Shown here: one piece after another, positions 1 through 8,708 of the stretch
Numbering within the stretch: position 1 is the first letter of the stretch
How the letters are laid out: every line of letters starts with the position of its first letter
Origin: Mitsuaria chitosanitabida ATCC BAA-476 = NBRC 102408
GTDB lineage: Bacteria; Pseudomonadota; Gammaproteobacteria; Burkholderiales; Burkholderiaceae_C
Length of the DNA: 64,000 nucleotides
Reading direction: 5' to 3'
NCBI RefSeq assembly: GCF_001598255.1
Contig: NZ_BCYP01000038.1
Span: 40,875 to 104,874 of the forward strand
Notes under the pieces: model-generated
Seen by the model: the letters and a program-made list of their open reading frames with translations, nothing else
What the model was told of the DNA's origin: nothing
The model's database searches: none
Position numbers and translations under genes: made by a program

Positions 1-526
1 GTTCCGGACGCTCTCCCAGCGCGGCTTGCCACTCGGCGACTACAACCTGGCCATGATGCATCTGCGCGGCGAGGTGTCCCGGCCCGATCTCAAGCTGGCC
101 CGGGAGCTGCTGGTGCGCGCCGCGGGACGCGGCCTGGTGCGCGCGGAGTTGGCGCTGGGCTCGTATCACGAGCAGGGCGAGGACGGAAAGCCCGATCTGG
201 TCCAGGCCCAGTCCTGGTATCTGAAGGCCGCCGAGCACGGCAGCGTCGATGCGCAGGTCGCCGTGGCGACCGCGTTCTATCTGGGTCGAGGGGCGGAAAA
301 GGATCCGACGCAGGCCGCGACCTGGTACCGCGAGGCGGCCAAGGGCGGCGATGTCGGCGCGCAATACCTGATCGCGTCGATGTACGAGACGGGCTTGGGC
401 GTGGACCGGGACCTGCGCCTAGCGCGCTACTGGTACGACATCGCCGCGCGCAACGGGGACGAGGCGGCGCCCTACAAGCTCAAGGCCGTCGACGACGCGA
501 TCGCCGCCGCGGCCGGCGCGGTGTGA
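1..526 (+). CDS. Sel1-repeat (TPR-like) protein, 5' end outside window
   Basis: The reading frame is already open at base 2, so the true start lies upstream. The visible 174 or so residues contain about four Sel1-like repeats, recognisable by the recurring A..WY..AA..G...AQ pattern with LG or GLGV turns (for example AQSWYLKAAEHG, AATWYREAAKGG and LARYWYDIAARNG). Sel1 proteins are alpha-solenoid scaffolds that mediate protein-protein contacts, often in signalling or envelope assembly. No catalytic motif is visible, and the partner cannot be deduced from the neighbours because the next gene is on the opposite strand. The TTG at 26 and the ATG at 53 are poor start candidates because both fall inside repeat sequence. 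Confidence 0.8.
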   Translation, partial: FRTLSQRGLPLGDYNLAMMHLRGEVSRPDLKLARELLVRAAGRGLVRAELALGSYHEQGEDGKPDLVQAQSWYLKAAEHGSVDAQVAVATAFYLGRGAEKDPTQAATWYREAAKGGDVGAQYLIASMYETGLGVDRDLRLARYWYDIAARNGDEAAPYKLKAVDDAIAAAAGAV

Positions 527-533
527 GCCTCGC

Positions 534-824
534 TCAGAGGACCACCTTCACCATCGGGTGGGTCGTGAGCGTGCGGTACAGCTCGTCGAGCTGCTCGCGG
601 CTGGTCGCCGTGACCGTGATGGTCACGCCCAGGTAGTTGCCGCCCTTGCTCGGGCGCTGCTCGACGGTCCCGGCATCGAAGGCCGGATCGAACTGTCGCG
701 CGACGCTGACGATGGCCTCGACGAAGCCCTCGACATGCGCCCCCATCACCTTGATGGGGAACTGCGAGGGGTACTCGATGAGCGACTGCTCGGGCGGGAT
801 CGGCGCGTTGGTGTAGTGGGTCAT
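534..824 (-). CDS. ybeD: YbeD/DUF493 family protein
   Basis: This 96-residue protein has the usual length and fold signature of the DUF493 (YbeD) family: a small alpha/beta ferredoxin-like, ACT-resembling domain. Recognisable features are the early SLIEYPSQFPIKVMG strand and the C-terminal LYRTLTTHPMVKVVL helix-strand. In E. coli ybeD lies beside lipoate genes and its role is unsettled; a regulatory role has been suggested from the ACT-like fold. Here it lies 24 nt downstream of the aminotransferase gene on the same strand and is probably co-transcribed with it. The ATG at 824 lacks a strong Shine-Dalgarno sequence, but the alignment with the family N-terminus supports it. Confidence 0.85.
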   Translation of the reverse strand: MTHYTNAPIPPEQSLIEYPSQFPIKVMGAHVEGFVEAIVSVARQFDPAFDAGTVEQRPSKGGNYLGVTITVTATSREQLDELYRTLTTHPMVKVVL

Positions 825-848
825 GATGGGAAATTCAAATAGGGGCGA

Positions 849-1730
849 TCAGCGGCCTTGCAAGAGCTTGGCCCGCTGGTAGGCCTCGTAGAGCTTCGAA
901 TAGACGGGCCCGGGCTTGCCGCGCAGCGCGCCATGACCGACGGGCTCGTGGTCCAGCCGCGTCACCGCCGCGATCTCCTTGCTGGCCGAGGTCAGCAGGA
1001 TCTCGTCGGCCGTGGTCAGCTCGGTCTCGGCGATGGGGCGCAGGTTGCAGGCGATGCCCAGCTCCTCGCAGAACTCGCGCAGCAGGCCCACGCGCACGCC
1101 CTCGAGCAGCAGCTCCCCCGGAGGGGGCGTCAGCAGCGCGCCGTCGCGCACCACCCACACATTGCTCGCCGAGCCCTCGGTCAGGAAGCCGTCGCGGATC
1201 AGCAGCGTCTCGTCCGCGCCCTGGTCCGCCGACATCTGCCGCGCCAGCACATTGCCCAGCAGCGAGGTGCTCTTGATGTCGCCCCGCTGCCAGCGGAAGT
1301 CGCGCGCGGTCACGCAGGCCAGGCCCTGATGTCGCTTCTCCGCGCTGATCGCCACCAGCGGCTGCGTGTAGGCGAGCACCGTGGGCTCGATGTCCCTGGG
1401 CATCGCGTGATCGCGGGGGGCGACGCCGCGCGTGACCTGCAGGTAGATGGTCTGGTCCTCGACCTCCGGCAGGTGCGCCACCAGGCTGTGGAACAGGTCC
1501 AGCCAGGCCTCGCGCTCGTAGGGGTCCTCGATGCGCAGCGACCTCAGGCTGTGGCTCAGGCGGTCCAGGTGGGCCTCGACGCGGAACAGCCGTCGGCCGT
1601 AGACCGGGATGGCCTCGTACACGCCGTCGCCGAAGAGGAAGCCGCGGTCCATCACCGGCACCTTGGCATCGCCGAGGCGGCCGAGGTGGCCGTTCAGGTA
1701 GCAGGGCAGATCGGTCCAGGGCATCGTCAT
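849..1730 (-). CDS. dat: D-amino-acid aminotransferase (fold-type IV PLP enzyme)
   Basis: A 293-residue class-IV aminotransferase that interconverts D-amino acids and 2-oxo acids (D-Ala + 2-oxoglutarate to pyruvate + D-Glu), supplying peptidoglycan precursors. PLP-binding features are the early VMDRGFLFGDGVYEA block (27-41), the Schiff-base lysine K153 in DIKSTSLLGN and E185 in TEGSASNVW, with the lysine-glutamate spacing of 32 typical of the family. The frame is open to 1892, but the ATG at 1730 is chosen because GGGAG lies about six bases upstream and the protein then starts like its relatives. It lies downstream of the D-Ala-D-Ala carboxypeptidase, separated by a terminator, which is a fitting context for D-amino-acid metabolism. 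A branched-chain or aminodeoxychorismate lyase activity is less likely. Confidence 0.87.
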   Translation of the reverse strand: MTMPWTDLPCYLNGHLGRLGDAKVPVMDRGFLFGDGVYEAIPVYGRRLFRVEAHLDRLSHSLRSLRIEDPYEREAWLDLFHSLVAHLPEVEDQTIYLQVTRGVAPRDHAMPRDIEPTVLAYTQPLVAISAEKRHQGLACVTARDFRWQRGDIKSTSLLGNVLARQMSADQGADETLLIRDGFLTEGSASNVWVVRDGALLTPPPGELLLEGVRVGLLREFCEELGIACNLRPIAETELTTADEILLTSASKEIAAVTRLDHEPVGHGALRGKPGPVYSKLYEAYQRAKLLQGR

Positions 1731-1837
1731 CGCGGGCTCCCGTGGCGTCATGGAAAGAATCGTCGCGACCCGGCCATCGACTGTACGCCGCTGGCCCGGC
1801 CCGCCAACCCCGGCAAGCGAGGGGCCTTGGCCGGCGC

Positions 1838-1865
1838 AAAACAAAGCCGGCCCCGAAGGGCCGGC
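1838..1865 (-). terminator. Rho-independent terminator after the carboxypeptidase gene
   Basis: Read on the minus strand there is an 8-bp GC stem (GCCGGCCC / GGGCCGGC) with a TTCG tetraloop, followed by TTTGTTTT. It lies about 70 bases beyond the stop of the D-Ala-D-Ala carboxypeptidase gene (1934), so it ends the hemJ-to-dacC transcript and separates the aminotransferase/ybeD pair. Confidence 0.75.
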
Positions 1866-1871
1866 GCGGAC

Positions 1872-1889
1872 ATCGAGCGATCGCTCGAT
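1872..1889. repeat. 18-bp perfect palindrome ATCGAGCGATCGCTCGAT
   Basis: Perfect 18-bp inverted repeat in the gap between the dat and carboxypeptidase genes, with a second copy of its core AGCGATCGCT at 1900-1909. It could be an operator for dat or simply sequence flanking the terminator; nothing else identifies it. Confidence 0.5.
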
Positions 1890-1933
1890 CAAGCCGTCAA
1901 GCGATCGCTCCTGGAAGCGACCTCATCGCAGGC

Positions 1934-3100
1934 TCACTTGATCCACAGACGGATCGCGTCCCAGGCGCGGCCGAAGATGCCGGCCAGCGGGACTTCCTGC
2001 AGCACCACCAGCGGCACCTCGGCCACGGGCGCGCCCGAGGCCGTGGTCACCTTCAGCGTGCCCACGCGCTGGTTCAGCGCCAGCGGAGCGACCAGCGGAT
2101 CGGTGCGCTGGATGTCGGTCTTGAGCTTGCCGCCCTCGCCGCGCGGCACGGCCACGAACACGGCGTCGGCCGCGCCCAGCTTGGCCTCGGGGCTCGCGCC
2201 CTTCCACACCTTGACGGTCGTGATGGGCTGGTTCTTCTCGAACAGGCGCACCGCATCAAAGGCGGCGTAGCCCCAGTTCAGCAGCTTCTGGCTCTCGGTC
2301 GCGCGGGCTTCCTTGGAGGCCGTGCCCATCACCACGCTCAGCAGACGGCGCTTGCCGTTGGGCACCTCGCGCTGCGCGCTCACCGCCAGGCAGTAGCCCG
2401 CGGCATCGGTGTAGCCGGTCTTGCCGCCGTCCACCGACGGGTCGCGGCCCAGCAGCATGTTGCGGTTGAACTGGCGGATCTTGTTGAAGGTGTACTCGCG
2501 CTTGGAGTAGTACTCGGCGTAGTACTGCGGATGGTCCTGGATCACGTGGGCGAAGACCACGGCGATGTCGCGCGCCGAGGTCTTGTGACCCGGAGCGGTG
2601 ATGCCGGTGACGTTGGTGAACGAGGTGTTCTTCAGGCCCCAGGCCTGCGCCTGCTTGTTCATCATGGAGACGAACTGCTCGACGGTACCGCCGACGGCCT
2701 CGGCCAGCGCGACGGAGGCGTCGTTGCCCGACTGGATGATCATGCCGCGGATCAGCTCGTCGACCTTGGGCGTCATCGTGGTGTCGATGAACATCAGCGA
2801 CGGATCGCCCTTGCGCTCGTCCCAGGCGCGCTTGGACACGGTCACCGTCTGGTCCAGCGTCAGGCGCTTGGCCTTGATCGCGTCGAACACGATGTAGGCC
2901 GTCATCAGCTTGGTCAGCGAGGCCGGATCCTGCGGGACGTCGGCGTCGCGCTCGGCCAGGGTCTGGTGCGTGGTCAGGTCCAGCAGGACGTAGTTGCGGG
3001 CCGCGATCTCGGGCGGCGTCAGCGCCTGCGCCGAGGCGCCGTTCATCAGGAAGCCGGACAGACCCACGCCGAGGGCCAGGGAAGCAAGGAATCGTTTCAT
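1934..3100 (-). CDS. dacC: D-alanyl-D-alanine carboxypeptidase (PBP5/6 family)
   Basis: A 388-residue class A low-molecular-mass penicillin-binding protein that removes the terminal D-Ala from peptidoglycan pentapeptides in the periplasm. A signal peptide (MKRFLASLALGVGLSGFLMNGASA) is cleaved near residue 24. The three serine-peptidase motifs are intact: SLTK at 61-64 (nucleophile S61), SGN at 124-126 and KTG at 227-229. The C-terminal beta domain ends in a short amphipathic anchor-like helix (IFGRAWDAIRLWIK), as in PBP5. The ATG at 3100 is chosen because it begins the signal peptide; the open frame upstream overlaps the hydrolase gene. It lies 13 nt after that gene. The symbol dacC is by family resemblance; dacA is equally possible. 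Confidence 0.93.
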   Translation of the reverse strand: MKRFLASLALGVGLSGFLMNGASAQALTPPEIAARNYVLLDLTTHQTLAERDADVPQDPASLTKLMTAYIVFDAIKAKRLTLDQTVTVSKRAWDERKGDPSLMFIDTTMTPKVDELIRGMIIQSGNDASVALAEAVGGTVEQFVSMMNKQAQAWGLKNTSFTNVTGITAPGHKTSARDIAVVFAHVIQDHPQYYAEYYSKREYTFNKIRQFNRNMLLGRDPSVDGGKTGYTDAAGYCLAVSAQREVPNGKRRLLSVVMGTASKEARATESQKLLNWGYAAFDAVRLFEKNQPITTVKVWKGASPEAKLGAADAVFVAVPRGEGGKLKTDIQRTDPLVAPLALNQRVGTLKVTTASGAPVAEVPLVVLQEVPLAGIFGRAWDAIRLWIK

Positions 3101-3113
3101 TCGGAGGAAGTCC

Positions 3114-3749
3114 TCAGATGCGCGCGACGCCGGCGGGATGCCAGCTGCGCAACACCAGGTTCTTGAGCAGCGGCAACTGCCCATGGAAGAAATGCCCGAC
3201 ACCGGGCACCACGATGACCGGCAGCGCCTGCGGGCGCGCCCAGTCCAGCACCGCCTGCAGCGGCACCACATCGTCCTGTTCGCCGTGGATCACGACGGTA
3301 TCGGCGGGCACGGTGGCCACGCCGAAGCGGCTCGCGGCCGGGCCCACCAGCAGCAGGCGCTCAGCCGGCTGCGCCAGCTGGAGCGCCGCCTGCGACGCGA
3401 CGAAGCCGCCGAAGGAGAAGCCCGCCAACGCCAGCGGCTGCGCCGGATCGCGGAACTCGGCGATCACGGCCGAGGCGTCGTCGACCTCGCCGCGGCCCTC
3501 GTCCCAGCCGCCCTCCGACTGGCCGATGCCGCGGAAGTTGAAGCGCACCGCGCGGTAGCCCAGATGGACGAAGGCGCGCGCGATGGTCTGCACCACCTTG
3601 TTGTCCATCGTGCCGCCCTGCGTGGGATTGGGGTGGCAGATCACCACCACGCCGCGCAGCGGGCCGGCGTCGACCGCGGGCTCGTCGACGGCGCATTCGA
3701 TCGCGCCGGCCGGACCGGCGATCAGCCGGCGCTGGGTCTGTGCATTCAT
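3114..3749 (-). CDS. alpha/beta hydrolase (serine hydrolase)
   Basis: A 211-residue alpha/beta hydrolase. The nucleophile elbow GFSFGG (110-115) places the catalytic serine at S112. An early ICHPNPTQGGTMDNKVV oxyanion region, the GEQDDVVP aspartate loop and the late GVGHFFHG histidine complete the triad. No signal peptide is visible, so it is probably cytoplasmic. This compact type, with the HPxPxxGG segment, is widespread in proteobacteria and usually annotated as an esterase or dienelactone-hydrolase-like protein, without a settled substrate. It lies in a tight operon between the ferredoxin (14-nt gap) and the carboxypeptidase (13-nt gap). Confidence 0.85.
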   Translation of the reverse strand: MNAQTQRRLIAGPAGAIECAVDEPAVDAGPLRGVVVICHPNPTQGGTMDNKVVQTIARAFVHLGYRAVRFNFRGIGQSEGGWDEGRGEVDDASAVIAEFRDPAQPLALAGFSFGGFVASQAALQLAQPAERLLLVGPAASRFGVATVPADTVVIHGEQDDVVPLQAVLDWARPQALPVIVVPGVGHFFHGQLPLLKNLVLRSWHPAGVARI

Positions 3750-3762
3750 GACGCGCCCTTCC

Positions 3763-4095
3763 TCAGCGACCGATCGAGTCGTCCAGCACCAGGCGCTCGA
3801 CGACCTGGCCGTTCTTCAGATGGCTCTCGACGATCTCGTCGATGTCGGCCTTGTCCACGAAGGAGTACCAGACCGCCTCGGGATACACGACCGCGACCGG
3901 GCCCCCGGCGCAACGGTCCAGGCAGCCCGCCTTGTTGACCCGCACGCCGCCCTTGCCGGCGAGCTTCTCGGCCTTGACGCGCTGCTTGCAGTGGTCGAAG
4001 GCCTCCTGCGCACCGTGCTGGGCGCAGGCGTTCTCGTTCTCGCGCTGGTTCAGGCAGAAGAAGATGTGGCGTTGGTAGTAGCTGGGGGAGCTCAT
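3763..4095 (-). CDS. thioredoxin-like [2Fe-2S] ferredoxin
   Basis: A 110-residue protein of the (2Fe-2S) ferredoxin family with thioredoxin fold. Cysteines at C14, C24, C58 and C62 are placed as in that family (two in the N-terminal half, then CLDRC); C36 is an additional cysteine. The segment KGGVRVNKAGCLDRCAGGP is the typical cluster-binding loop. Likely a soluble cytoplasmic electron carrier, but the partner is unknown. Its ATG overlaps the stop of the VanZ-like gene by 4 nt (ATGA type), showing translational coupling in the hemJ operon. Association with HemJ, an oxidase needing an electron acceptor, is suggestive only. Confidence 0.86.
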   Translation of the reverse strand: MSSPSYYQRHIFFCLNQRENENACAQHGAQEAFDHCKQRVKAEKLAGKGGVRVNKAGCLDRCAGGPVAVVYPEAVWYSFVDKADIDEIVESHLKNGQVVERLVLDDSIGR

Positions 4096-5336
4096 CGGGC
4101 GATTGTAGTTTCAGGGTTTCCACCAAGCGCCGGATCGTGCGCTTCTTCACGATCGACGGGCGAAGGCGAAGCCGCAGCTTGAGGCGGCGATGACGTCGGC
4201 GTCGCGGGCGGGGAGGTCGGTGGGGACGTCGGCGGCGTCGGTGGGGGATCGCTCTGCGTCACGCCGTAGAGCAGCCAGGCCAGCGCGGCGAAGGGCCACA
4301 CCCAGCCCACCCACTGCGCCAGCCCGTACATGTTGACGAAGCGCCCCTGCTCCCAGAACTGCAGGCTCTCGGTGAGGTAGGGATCCGAGGGCGCCTCGGC
4401 CACCAGGGCGATCAGCGCGGTCAGCACGACTAAGCCCCAGGCGGCGCTCGCGCGGCGTGACATCAGGGCGGCCAGCAACGCCAGCACCCCGCCGATGGCC
4501 AGGCCCGGCGTGGTCGTCGGCGTCAGCCAGGCCCAGGCGTGATCGGGGCCGAAGTTCAGCAGCGTGGACCAGGCCGTCGACAGGATGCCCAGCAGCAAGG
4601 CGCCCAGCACCAGCAGGATCCGGCGACGCCCGGGTCGCGCGACCGACAGCGCCAGCAGGCAGGGCGCCAGCAGGCCCATCGCGATGGCGATGGCCTCGAG
4701 GCCGGGCGGCAGGGGGAGGTCGTCGGGCAGGTCGCGGGGGACCAGTTCCCACGGGGTGTCAGCGAGCAGCAGCTCGGCCCATTCGCGCAGCCGCGGGAAG
4801 AGCTGCCCCAGTCCCAGCGGCAGCGGCGCCGGATAGAGCAGCCCGATCGGCCACAGCGCCAGCAAGGCCAGCGCGCCCGCGCTGTGCGGCACGAACCAGC
4901 GCTCGCGCCAGCCATCCCAGCGCTCCAGGCCGCCGAAGCGGTACAGCGCCCAGCCGCACAGCGCGCCGGCCCAGGCCCCGCCGCTGTTGAGCAGGAAGTC
5001 CGCCAGCGAAGGCACGCGGCCGGGCAGGAAGTACTGCAGCGTCTCCATCGAGAACGACAGCAGCGGCAGCCCGACCACCGCCAGCACCAGCGCGCGCCAG
5101 AGCCCGCCGCCGCTGCGGATCACCGCCGCGAAGCACAGCAGCCCCAGCGGCCAGTAGCCGACGACGTTGATCCAGATGTCGAACTTGCCCCAGTAGCGCG
5201 GCCAGGGCAGGCCGACCACGCCGGGCCAGGGCAGGCTCGGAGGGAGCCGCCAGGGCCAGAAGGGGTAGAGGCTGGCGTAGACGACCAGCACGGCGTAGCA
5301 CAAGGCCAGCCAGGTGGCGGAGCTGCGCCGGCTCAT
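4092..5336 (-). CDS. VanZ-like family membrane protein with Pro/Ser/Thr-rich tail
   Basis: A 414-residue integral membrane protein. The N-terminal 130 residues resemble the VanZ-like domain (LCYAVLVVYASLYPFWPW, then DIWINVVGYWPLGLL and FSMETLQYFLPGRVPSLADFLLNSGGAWAG). About nine or ten hydrophobic segments are visible in total, followed by a low-complexity tail from about residue 365 (repeated PPTS units, then a charged end). VanZ gives low-level teicoplanin resistance in enterococci, but the function of this long proteobacterial version is unknown. It follows hemJ by 7 nt and overlaps the ferredoxin gene by 4 nt. Confidence 0.8.
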   Translation of the reverse strand: MSRRSSATWLALCYAVLVVYASLYPFWPWRLPPSLPWPGVVGLPWPRYWGKFDIWINVVGYWPLGLLCFAAVIRSGGGLWRALVLAVVGLPLLSFSMETLQYFLPGRVPSLADFLLNSGGAWAGALCGWALYRFGGLERWDGWRERWFVPHSAGALALLALWPIGLLYPAPLPLGLGQLFPRLREWAELLLADTPWELVPRDLPDDLPLPPGLEAIAIAMGLLAPCLLALSVARPGRRRILLVLGALLLGILSTAWSTLLNFGPDHAWAWLTPTTTPGLAIGGVLALLAALMSRRASAAWGLVVLTALIALVAEAPSDPYLTESLQFWEQGRFVNMYGLAQWVGWVWPFAALAWLLYGVTQSDPPPTPPTSPPTSPPATPTSSPPQAAASPSPVDREEAHDPALGGNPETTIAR

Positions 5337-5343
5337 CGTGTCG

Positions 5344-5772
5344 TCAGATCGGCTTGACGACCACCAGGATCACGATGGCCGCGAACAGCAGCACCGAGAC
5401 CTCGTTGAACACGCGGTACCACTTGTGGCTGCGGCGATTGGCCATGAGCTCGAAGCGGCGCAGCATCGCGCGGCACATGTGGTGGTAGCCGATCACCAGC
5501 ACCACCAGGGCCAGCTTGGCATGCATCCAGCCGTTGCCCGGGCCGCGGCCGATGCCGTAGTACAGCCACAGCGTCAGCCCGAAGAGCAGCGCCAGCACCA
5601 TGAGCATCGAGCTGAAGCGGTAGAGCTTCAGGCCCATGAGCAAGAGGCGCTCGCGCTCGGCGTGGCTGTCCTGCGGGACCATCGCCAGATTGACGAAGAT
5701 GCGGGGAAGGTAGAAGAGGCCGGCGAACCACGCGGCGACGAAGATGATGTGTAGCGCTTTGATCCAGAGCAT
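5344..5772 (-). CDS. hemJ: HemJ-type protoporphyrinogen IX oxidase (CopD-like)
   Basis: A 142-residue protein with four predicted membrane helices matching HemJ, the heme-binding protoporphyrinogen oxidase of most proteobacteria that lack HemG/HemY. Family landmarks are the first-helix segment WIKALHIIFVAAWFAGLFYLPR with its conserved histidine and arginine, GWMHAKLALVV in helix 3 and GYHHMCRAMLRRF. It acts in the penultimate step of heme synthesis at the inner membrane. The ATG at 5772 is selected because the helix 1 start matches the family; the upstream open frame crosses a terminator hairpin. Divergence from hemB supports the assignment. No convincing Shine-Dalgarno is visible. Confidence 0.9.
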   Translation of the reverse strand: MLWIKALHIIFVAAWFAGLFYLPRIFVNLAMVPQDSHAERERLLLMGLKLYRFSSMLMVLALLFGLTLWLYYGIGRGPGNGWMHAKLALVVLVIGYHHMCRAMLRRFELMANRRSHKWYRVFNEVSVLLFAAIVILVVVKPI

Positions 5773-5793
5773 CGCGGCATTATGGACGGCGCG

Positions 5794-7001
<1,208 letters not shown>

Positions 7002-7045
7002 CCGGGGCGCTCGCCCCGCGGCACGCCCCCTGCCCTTCCGGACGC

Positions 7046-8140
7046 ATGCGCATCTTCCATCTCGGCGACAGCCTCTACGAAGAACTCGCGACCCTGCCCG
7101 AGGCGCTCCCCGCCGAGGGCTTCCTCTGGATCGGCCTGCCGCGGCGGGAATTCGAGCTGCAGCTCGCGACTTTGCAGCAGCGGCTGCAGCGCTGGACCGG
7201 CGCGCAGCTGCTGGACCTGCATGTGTCCGACCTGATGAACCAGCAGCTGCCCTCGCACTTCGACTACACCAGCTGGTATGACCTCATGGTCTTCCGCCGG
7301 CTGGCGACGATGGCCGGCAGTCAGCACACCATGGCCGACGAGGAGCCCCACCGCCCCGCCGCGGTCGAGGAGGCCCTCAAGTCCATCGACACCAGCCCGG
7401 TCGGCTTCGCCGTCTTCGACCGCGTGCTGATCACGGTGCATCCCGGCGAATGCGCGCTGCGCGACTACTTCGCCAGCAAGCTGGGCGCGCAGCAGGAGGG
7501 CCGCGATCTGCGCGGCTCCACGCGGCTGCCCACCAGTCCGGCGGAGCTGATGCTGCGGATGGTCAACCACATGGTGGACAGCTACCTGGACCTGCGGCGC
7601 CTGCTGACGCGTCAGCTGACCGCGCTGCAGAACCTGCTGCTGGATCGGCGCGGGCATTTCCGCGACTGGACGGTGGTGCTGCTGGCGCGGGACACGCTCT
7701 CGCGCCTGGAGGACCTCTGCGAGGACCAGCGCAGCGCGGTACAGGAATGGATCGACGCGCTGGGCGAATGGCCGGTCGGCGACGCCCATGCGGAGCGCGA
7801 GCGCGAGCTCTTGCGGGTCCGCTCTCGGGACGTGCTCGAGCACGTGGAGCGGGTGCTGTCGCATGTGCGGCGGCTGGAGACCTCGGCGGAGACCTCGGTG
7901 CAGATGCACTTCTCGCTGACGGGCGAGCGCACCAACAACATCATGCGGACGCTGACGGTGCTGACCGCCATCTTCCTGCCGTTGAACCTGATCACCGGCA
8001 TCTTCGGCATGAACTTCGACACCCTGCCGCTGATCCACCGGGCCACCGGTTTCTGGATCGCCGCGGGCCTGATGCTGGTGCTGGCGATCGCGCTGGGCGC
8101 CTTCTTCTGGCGCAAGCGCTACCTCGGCACGCAGCAATGA
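7046..8140 (+). CDS. corA: CorA-family Mg2+/Co2+ (or Zn2+) transporter
   Basis: A 364-residue CorA-type divalent cation channel. It has a large cytoplasmic N-terminal funnel with long charged helices, then two C-terminal membrane helices. The signature GMN lies at 321-323 at the end of the first helix (IFGMNFDTLPLI), followed by a short loop and helix two, ending in the basic WRKRYLGTQQ. The CorA signature makes ion transport secure; whether the ion is Mg2+ or Zn2+ (the ZntB subgroup) is not. ATG at 7046 follows hemB by 44 nt, so the two may be co-transcribed. Confidence 0.88.
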   Translation: MRIFHLGDSLYEELATLPEALPAEGFLWIGLPRREFELQLATLQQRLQRWTGAQLLDLHVSDLMNQQLPSHFDYTSWYDLMVFRRLATMAGSQHTMADEEPHRPAAVEEALKSIDTSPVGFAVFDRVLITVHPGECALRDYFASKLGAQQEGRDLRGSTRLPTSPAELMLRMVNHMVDSYLDLRRLLTRQLTALQNLLLDRRGHFRDWTVVLLARDTLSRLEDLCEDQRSAVQEWIDALGEWPVGDAHAERERELLRVRSRDVLEHVERVLSHVRRLETSAETSVQMHFSLTGERTNNIMRTLTVLTAIFLPLNLITGIFGMNFDTLPLIHRATGFWIAAGLMLVLAIALGAFFWRKRYLGTQQ

Positions 8141-8142
8141 AA

Positions 8143-8164
8143 AAGCGCGCCGAGCGGCGCGCTT
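8143..8164 (-). terminator. terminator between convergent corA and ybeY genes
   Basis: A 9-bp stem AAGCGCGCC / GGCGCGCTT with a 4-base loop. The minus-strand product is followed by a short T run, so it best serves ybeY, whose stop is at 8187. It immediately follows the corA stop and may act weakly in that direction. Confidence 0.6.
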
Positions 8165-8186
8165 GACCGTCCGGGCCCGATCGCCG

Positions 8187-8708
8187 TCAGCGCTTCCTGG
8201 CCGAGGCCTTCTTGGCGACGGATTTCTTGGCGACAGGCGTGGCCTTCGCCTTCGCCTTTGTCGTTGCCTTCGCATACGGATCGGCGAAGCCCAGTTCGAG
8301 CATGATCTCGGTCTCGCGCGCCTCCATGAACTCGGCCTCGTCGTCTTCCTCGTGGTCGTAGCCCTGCGCGTGCAAGGTGCCGTGGACCAGCATGTGCGCG
8401 TAATGCGCGGCCAGGTCCAGGCCCATCTCCTTGGCTTCGCGCTCGACGACCTCGGCACAGATCACCAGATCCGCGGCGACCACCGGCTCATGCGCATAGT
8501 CGAAGGTCAGCACGTTGGTCGCGTAGTCCTTGGCGCGGTACTCGTTGTTGAGCGACCGCCCCTCCTCCGCGTCGACGATGCGCACGGTCATCTCGCCGGG
8601 CAGCTCCAGCGCGGCGCGCATCCAGCGGATGACCTTGTGACGCGGGAGCTCCGCCTTGTGGCGAGGATCCGCGAATTGCAGCGAGAGGCTCAGTTCGGGA
8701 CGGCTCAT
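8187..8708 (-). CDS. ybeY: rRNA maturation endoribonuclease YbeY with Lys/Ala-rich tail
   Basis: A 173-residue YbeY, a zinc-dependent single-strand endoribonuclease for 16S rRNA 3' maturation and ribosome quality control. The metal site [14 protein letters not shown] gives H109, H113 and H119. The central NVLTFDY segment is also typical. The last 27 or so residues (147-173) are an unusual lysine/alanine tail (for example [10 protein letters not shown]) beyond the normal end near residue 145. The ATG overlaps the phoH stop by 4 nt, the usual coupling in the phoH-ybeY operon. Confidence 0.95.
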   Translation of the reverse strand: MSRPELSLSLQFADPRHKAELPRHKVIRWMRAALELPGEMTVRIVDAEEGRSLNNEYRAKDYATNVLTFDYAHEPVVAADLVICAEVVEREAKEMGLDLAAHYAHMLVHGTLHAQGYDHEEDDEAEFMEARETEIMLELGFADPYAKATTKAKAKATPVAKKSVAKKASARKR

